Origin: CAIXDN01 sp964482085
GTDB taxonomy: Bacteria; Patescibacteriota; Patescibacteriia; 2-12-FULL-60-25
Assembly: GCA_964482085.1 (NCBI GenBank)
Contig: CAYZVS010000002.1
Span: 33,463-97,462 of the forward strand
DNA: 64,000 bases
Direction of reading: 5' to 3'
In this document: piece after piece, positions 60,038-64,000 of the stretch
Layout of the letters: every line of letters starts with the position of its first letter
How positions within the stretch are numbered: the first letter of the stretch is position 1
Notes under the pieces: model-generated
What the model was told of the DNA's origin: nothing
The model's input: the letters and a program-made list of their open reading frames with translations, nothing else
Database searches by the model: none
Position numbers and translations under genes: made by a program

Positions 60038-62583
60038 CTCTTTTTCAGTACCTCCTTCAAATACTTCCCCGTATAACTCTTCGAACTCTTTGCCACATCC
60101 TCCGGCGTTCCTTGCGCGACAACTCTCCCGCCCTTATCTCCGCCTTCCGGTCCCATGTCGATAATCCAATCCGCATTCTTGATCACATCAAGGTTATGCT
60201 CGATAACCATCACAGTATTTCCGCGGGCCACCAATCGATGAAGTACTTCAAGCAACTTCCGAATATCGTCAAAATGTAAACCGGTTGTCGGTTCATCTAG
60301 TAGATAGAAGGTCTTTCCCGTATCGCGTTTTGCGAGCTCCGTCGAAAGTTTAATACGTTGCGCTTCTCCACCCGACAAAGTCGTCGCTGACTGTCCAAGT
60401 GTGATATACGCGAGTCCGACTTCATTCATGATTTTCAGTCGATCATGCACCGGCGGAATATCACGAAAAAATTTTGCCGCATCCTCAACGGTCATCGACA
60501 AAATATCGTAAATATTCTTGTCGCGATATTTCACTTCCAATGTTTCACGATTAAAGCGCTTTCCTTTACAAACATCACACGGCACATACACCGTCGGCAA
60601 AAAATGCATCTCAATAGCGAGCTGACCATTTCCTTCACAATGTTCACAACGTCCTCCTGGGACATTAAATGAGAAACGCCCAACCTTATAACCACGTACG
60701 CGCGCTTCAGGCGTCAACGTAAAAATCTCACGCACATGATTCCAAATACCGGTATACGTTGCCGGATTCGAACGCGGTGTGCGCCCAATCGCGCTTTGAT
60801 CGACATCAACAACCTTGTCGAGCCAATCAATTCCATCGATTCCTCCATGCTTCCCCGCTTTGACGGTCGATCCGTTCAATTTCCGTGCCAACTCACGATA
60901 AAGAACATCAATGGTCAATGTCGATTTCCCAGAACCGGAAACACCCGTGACACAGATAAAACGTCTTAACGGTATTTTGACGGTAAGATCCTTCAAGTTA
61001 TTTTCTTCCGCTCGATGAATCGTAATATGCTCCTTGGCCGCCTCGCGTCGTTTCGTCGGCCACGGAATCACTTTATCGCCACGCAAATAGGCGCACGTCA
61101 AACTATCTTTATTTTCCAAAATTTTAGGCAATGGCCCTTGCGCAACGATATGTCCTCCATGCTTTCCAGCTCCTGGCCCAATATCAACCAAATAATCAGA
61201 AGCGCGAATCGTATCTTCATCATGCTCAACAACGATAATCGTATTTCCAATATCACGAAGTTTCGTAAGCGTATCAACAAGGCGCTGGTTATCCCGTTGA
61301 TGAAGTCCGATGGTTGGCTCATCCAAAACGTATAACGCACCAACCAAACGTGAACCGATTTGTGACGCAAGACGAATACGCTGTGCCTCTCCACCGGACA
61401 AAGTGCCTGCCGTTCGATTCAATGTAAGATATTCCAAACCAACATCAAGCAAAAACGAAAGCCTTGCAATAATCTCTCGCAAAATCGGCTCAGCAATTTT
61501 CTCTTCCGTTTTATTCAGCGGTAAACCTAAGAAAAAATCAGCGGCTTCTGTGATCGGCATGCTGGAAACATCGACAATATTCTTATTGTCTCCAAGCCAC
61601 ACAAACAACGACTCCGTTCTCAAGCGATTCCCATGACAAGCTTCACAAATCTCATCGGAAAATAAATCCTTTGTCCCTAAACCGTTACAAGTCGGACACG
61701 CTCCATACGGCGAATTGAATGAAAACAAACGCGGCTCGATTTCCGGAAATGCAAATCCATCTTCCGGACAAGAAAAGCGTGCGGACATCAACAGCTCGCT
61801 TCCGTCGTCCAGGATCGCGAGTACATTATCCTCGGAGCGATCAATAGCCATTTCAATCGCTTCATTCAAACGTGTCTGTAATTGTTTATTTCCTTCTACT
61901 GGCCAAGCAAGCGGAACACGATCAACCACAACCTCGATCGTATGCTGTTTGTATCGAGAAAGTGGAATGCGGTCGCGCAAGCTATACATCTTTCCATTCA
62001 CACGTACATCAAGAAAACCCGCCTCAAACAAATCTTGCATGAGCTGGCTATATTCTCCCTTTCGACCACGAACAACCGGCGCCAGAATAGCGACTTCATT
62101 GGTAAACTTCACTTTCCTTCCCTCGATCGTAGATGTGCGATGGATCTCATCCGTGCGCTTAAGGACACGATCAACCATTTCATCGATCGTCATCTTCCGA
62201 ATCGGCTTACGACAAATCGGACAATGCGGACGTCCAACACGCGCAAACAACACGCGCAGATAATCGTAAATTTCAGTAATCGTCGCGACCGTCGAGCGCG
62301 GATTTGCCGAATGCGCTTTTTGGTCGATAGAAATCGCCGGACTTAAGCCCTCGATCTCATCGACATCCGGCTTATCCATTTGCCCTAAAAACTGACGCGC
62401 ATAGGAAGAGAGCGACTCAACATATCGACGCTGTCCTTCCGCAAAAATGGTATCAAAAGCCAAAGACGATTTGCCGGAACCGGATAAACCGGTAAAGACA
62501 ATCATCTTGTTACGAGGCAGCTCTAAAGAAATGTTTTTCAAGTTGTGTTCGCGCGCTCCACGAATCACGATTTTATCTTGCAT
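60034..62583 (-). CDS. uvrA: Excinuclease ABC subunit A, compact
   Basis: 849 residues, about 90 fewer than usual. Start MQDKIVIRGAREHNLKNISLELPRNKMIVFTGLSGSGKSSLAFD (first Walker A), signature GTLSGGEAQRIRLASQIGS and LYVLDEPTIGLHQRD; second half FICVTGVSGSGKSTLTID, CEHCEGNGQLAIEMHFLP with its zinc ligands, ATTLSGGEAQRIKLSTEL and LLDEPTTGLHFDD. Between CPTCNGLG and CEACHGNRLR only about a dozen residues remain where other UvrA proteins have a module of about 80-90. It recognises lesions as a dimer with UvrB. The upstream extension to 62796 overlaps the lipoprotein gene and lacks homology. Confidence 0.96.
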   Translation of the reverse strand: MQDKIVIRGAREHNLKNISLELPRNKMIVFTGLSGSGKSSLAFDTIFAEGQRRYVESLSSYARQFLGQMDKPDVDEIEGLSPAISIDQKAHSANPRSTVATITEIYDYLRVLFARVGRPHCPICRKPIRKMTIDEMVDRVLKRTDEIHRTSTIEGRKVKFTNEVAILAPVVRGRKGEYSQLMQDLFEAGFLDVRVNGKMYSLRDRIPLSRYKQHTIEVVVDRVPLAWPVEGNKQLQTRLNEAIEMAIDRSEDNVLAILDDGSELLMSARFSCPEDGFAFPEIEPRLFSFNSPYGACPTCNGLGTKDLFSDEICEACHGNRLRTESLFVWLGDNKNIVDVSSMPITEAADFFLGLPLNKTEEKIAEPILREIIARLSFLLDVGLEYLTLNRTAGTLSGGEAQRIRLASQIGSRLVGALYVLDEPTIGLHQRDNQRLVDTLTKLRDIGNTIIVVEHDEDTIRASDYLVDIGPGAGKHGGHIVAQGPLPKILENKDSLTCAYLRGDKVIPWPTKRREAAKEHITIHRAEENNLKDLTVKIPLRRFICVTGVSGSGKSTLTIDVLYRELARKLNGSTVKAGKHGGIDGIDWLDKVVDVDQSAIGRTPRSNPATYTGIWNHVREIFTLTPEARVRGYKVGRFSFNVPGGRCEHCEGNGQLAIEMHFLPTVYVPCDVCKGKRFNRETLEVKYRDKNIYDILSMTVEDAAKFFRDIPPVHDRLKIMNEVGLAYITLGQSATTLSGGEAQRIKLSTELAKRDTGKTFYLLDEPTTGLHFDDIRKLLEVLHRLVARGNTVMVIEHNLDVIKNADWIIDMGPEGGDKGGRVVAQGTPEDVAKSSKSYTGKYLKEVLKKR

Positions 62584-62635
62584 AATACAGAAATCGGCCA
62601 AGAAATCAGGCTCGACCCCTAGACTATCGTCTCTC

Positions 62636-63607
62636 TTAAGGATTGTCGAGCTTCGGCTTAGCGATCTCCTTCCACGCTTCCCAACCCGGAGCTGTCGATG
62701 AGCCGGATGGTAACAAACCCATATAATCAAATGGCGGACCGATCGCTTGATCAAAAAGAAACGGCCAAATAATAAAAGTCGGTTTAATCGATACAATCAG
62801 ATCTGGAATACGTTTCACAAACGCCACCTGCTCTCCCGGAGAACTCTCCCAGCCATCCGCTTTTGGTCCTTTTCTAAACCAACCAATTTCCGTAAAAGCG
62901 ATCGGCTTACTTGTATGCGATGCAATCTCCGAATAGTAATCTACAGGAATTTCCGCAGGATCCTTATAAGCTAAAGCTGGATAAGAAGTAAAAGCGATCA
63001 AATCCGCATCCGGAAAACGATTAATCAAATCCCAATCCGTGACTTCCGTATCGTCTTTTCCTCCAAATAACCCTCCGCGCAAACCCTTCATCCATTCAAG
63101 TTGAAAAATCGGAAAAACACGCGTTTGTGGACTCACCTTTTTTATTTTGCGTGCCGTGTCCTGAAAAAAATCAACTATCAAATCACGAGTTGCCGCATCC
63201 TGATAAGAAAAATTTATTTCATTTCCGATCGCTAAATAAGGCGGACGTTCTTGCCTCGCAAATCCGACAATCGCCGCCTGCAAAGATGCTCGCTTTAATT
63301 CATCTTTAATAATGGACGATTTTGCACCCGTAACAATCACCGGAGTCCATGACCGCTGTTTGGTAAGACCGACCACCACCGATGCCGCACTCTTCTCCGT
63401 CGCGAGCTCCGTCCCCTCCCCAGCCCAACTCAACACACCGCCAGCCTCCGGAACCATCGCCATGAATCGCTCAAATGAAGGACCGTCAAATGCTTCTGGC
63501 GTTAAACTAATTCCATACTGTGTCGATGTAGACAGTGGCGGAAGGGATGAAGAACACCCCGCGCCAAGCAAACTGAAAACGGTAATCAAACAAATAAGTT
63601 TTCGCAT
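62636..63607 (-). CDS. Lipoprotein, clan GH-A glycosidase-like
   Basis: 323 residues. The signal MRKLICLITVFSLLGAGCSSS has a lipobox (LGAGC), so it is likely a membrane-anchored lipoprotein. The mature part reads as a TIM barrel with LAIGNEINFSYQD (Asn-Glu, acid/base) and PIAFTEIGWFRKG (Glu nucleophile), as in clan A glycosidases such as GH53; LIAFTSYPALAYKDP also fits. The substrate is not evident. The gene is 4 bases downstream of the TfoX-like start-to-stop pair and 52 bases before uvrA. Confidence 0.8.
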   Translation of the reverse strand: MRKLICLITVFSLLGAGCSSSLPPLSTSTQYGISLTPEAFDGPSFERFMAMVPEAGGVLSWAGEGTELATEKSAASVVVGLTKQRSWTPVIVTGAKSSIIKDELKRASLQAAIVGFARQERPPYLAIGNEINFSYQDAATRDLIVDFFQDTARKIKKVSPQTRVFPIFQLEWMKGLRGGLFGGKDDTEVTDWDLINRFPDADLIAFTSYPALAYKDPAEIPVDYYSEIASHTSKPIAFTEIGWFRKGPKADGWESSPGEQVAFVKRIPDLIVSIKPTFIIWPFLFDQAIGPPFDYMGLLPSGSSTAPGWEAWKEIAKPKLDNP

Positions 63608-63610
63608 AAA

Positions 63611-63952
63611 TTATTTTTTCTTTGCCGCAAATGCGACACGTATTGCTTTGTTAGCCCACTCCACCGCCAGTTCTCGATTCTCCAAAACCTCTTCCGGCAA
63701 CGTCCAATACGACATGGTCATCGTCTTCTTTCCCTGCACAGCATAAGTAAACGGCTCACTTCCAACCTGCTCATAATCCGTCCGATTCTTATCGCTTACT
63801 TTAAAGTAAATCTTGCCATCCGCCTCAAGCCCAAACATTTTTCCATCATGATAAAAGCCATGGCCGCCAAACATCGGTCGAGTTTTTACATCGATATCAG
63901 AAAGAATATCCTCGGCAACATATTGAACAAAAGCGGCGTGCTTAGAGGGCAT
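63611..63952 (-). CDS. TfoX N-terminal-domain protein
   Basis: 113 residues from ATG 63952. The TfoX_N fold is shown by YVAEDILSDIDVKTRPMFGGHGFYHDGKMFGLEADGKIYFKVSD and PFTYAVQGKKTMTMSYWTLPEEVLEN. In gamma-proteobacteria the domain belongs to competence regulators (TfoX/Sxy); stand-alone proteins of this kind have no known role. It is 3 bases from the lipoprotein gene. A basic tail (AFAAKKK) ends it. Confidence 0.88.
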   Translation of the reverse strand: MPSKHAAFVQYVAEDILSDIDVKTRPMFGGHGFYHDGKMFGLEADGKIYFKVSDKNRTDYEQVGSEPFTYAVQGKKTMTMSYWTLPEEVLENRELAVEWANKAIRVAFAAKKK

Positions 63953-63968
63953 GGCGCCATCATACACA

Positions 63969-63990
63969 AAATCCGCCAAAAGGCGGATTT
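63969..63990. terminator. Hairpin near the right edge
   Basis: AAATCCGCC pairs with GGCGGATTT around AAAA. It probably terminates a gene beyond the window; flanks are cut, so this is uncertain. Confidence 0.5.
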
Positions 63991-64000
63991 GTGATGGCGG

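Noticed and set aside
1..64000. CRISPR array, prophage or transposon.
   Set aside because: No regularly spaced repeats, cas genes, integrase, transposase or phage structural genes are visible; only the short palindromic repeats described above occur.

Overview
The window looks like a chromosomal segment of a Candidate Phyla Radiation (Patescibacteria) bacterium, probably on the Parcubacteria side; this is inference from gene content and cannot be fixed to a lineage without a search. Supporting signs are a UvrC without the C-terminal helix-hairpin-helix part, a compact UvrA, a membrane-anchored Clp ATPase behind a small membrane protein, a CxxC-x17-CxxC zinc-ribbon protein, many leaderless genes and few biosynthetic genes. 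TGA is used as a stop, so the standard bacterial code applies. Background GC is in the mid-40s percent.

Layout. 0-5 kb: family 2 glycosyltransferase (partial), Ca/Na exchanger, exonuclease III, DUF2090 aldolase-like protein, rhodanese, AlkD-like protein. 4.5-10 kb: PLP-enzyme-like protein, isolated aspartokinase, orphan genes, GreA, SGNH hydrolase. 10-13 kb: zinc-ribbon protein and two glycosyltransferases. 13-20 kb: cold-shock protein, tRNA-Asn, ABC-F ATPase, flavoprotein, rpoD, dnaG. 20-30 kb: uvrB, dus, and a minus-strand run of glycosyltransferase, murD, GT26, gltX and M23 peptidase. 30-37 kb: tRNA-Lys, a high-GC VWA-domain protein, and a carotenoid set (prenyl-diphosphate synthase, phytoene synthase, phytoene desaturase, UbiA-type prenyltransferase). 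37-45 kb: two coupled orphans, murG-ftsW-mraY, a NifU-like protein, rpmA, pyrG, uppS. 45-52 kb: folD, two membrane proteins, dnaB-ybaB-recR, rplU, DUF192, WecA-like. 52-57 kb: Clp ATPase, and mraZ-rsmH-ftsL behind an evident MraZ operator. 57-64 kb: a eukaryote-type arginine kinase, uvrA-uvrC, a lipoprotein glycosidase and a TfoX-like protein.

Two styles of gene organisation are interleaved. Core genes mostly have a -10 box 5-8 nt before the start codon, so they should give leaderless mRNAs, and they sit in tight operons with 4-nt overlaps. A second set of about a dozen genes (mostly orphans, plus the aspartokinase, the VWA protein and the arginine kinase) has TTGACA-type promoters, mostly AGGAGG Shine-Dalgarno sites, a hairpin terminator, and often higher GC. 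This second set is the most likely place for undescribed biology. The arginine kinase, the carotenoid cluster and a palindromic repeat that has become part of a flavoprotein are the other highlights.

No rRNA, CRISPR array, integrase or transposase was recognised. The division and cell-wall genes are split into three blocks (mraZ-rsmH-ftsL, mraY-ftsW-murG, murD) instead of one dcw cluster, and the excision-repair genes into two (uvrB; uvrA-uvrC).
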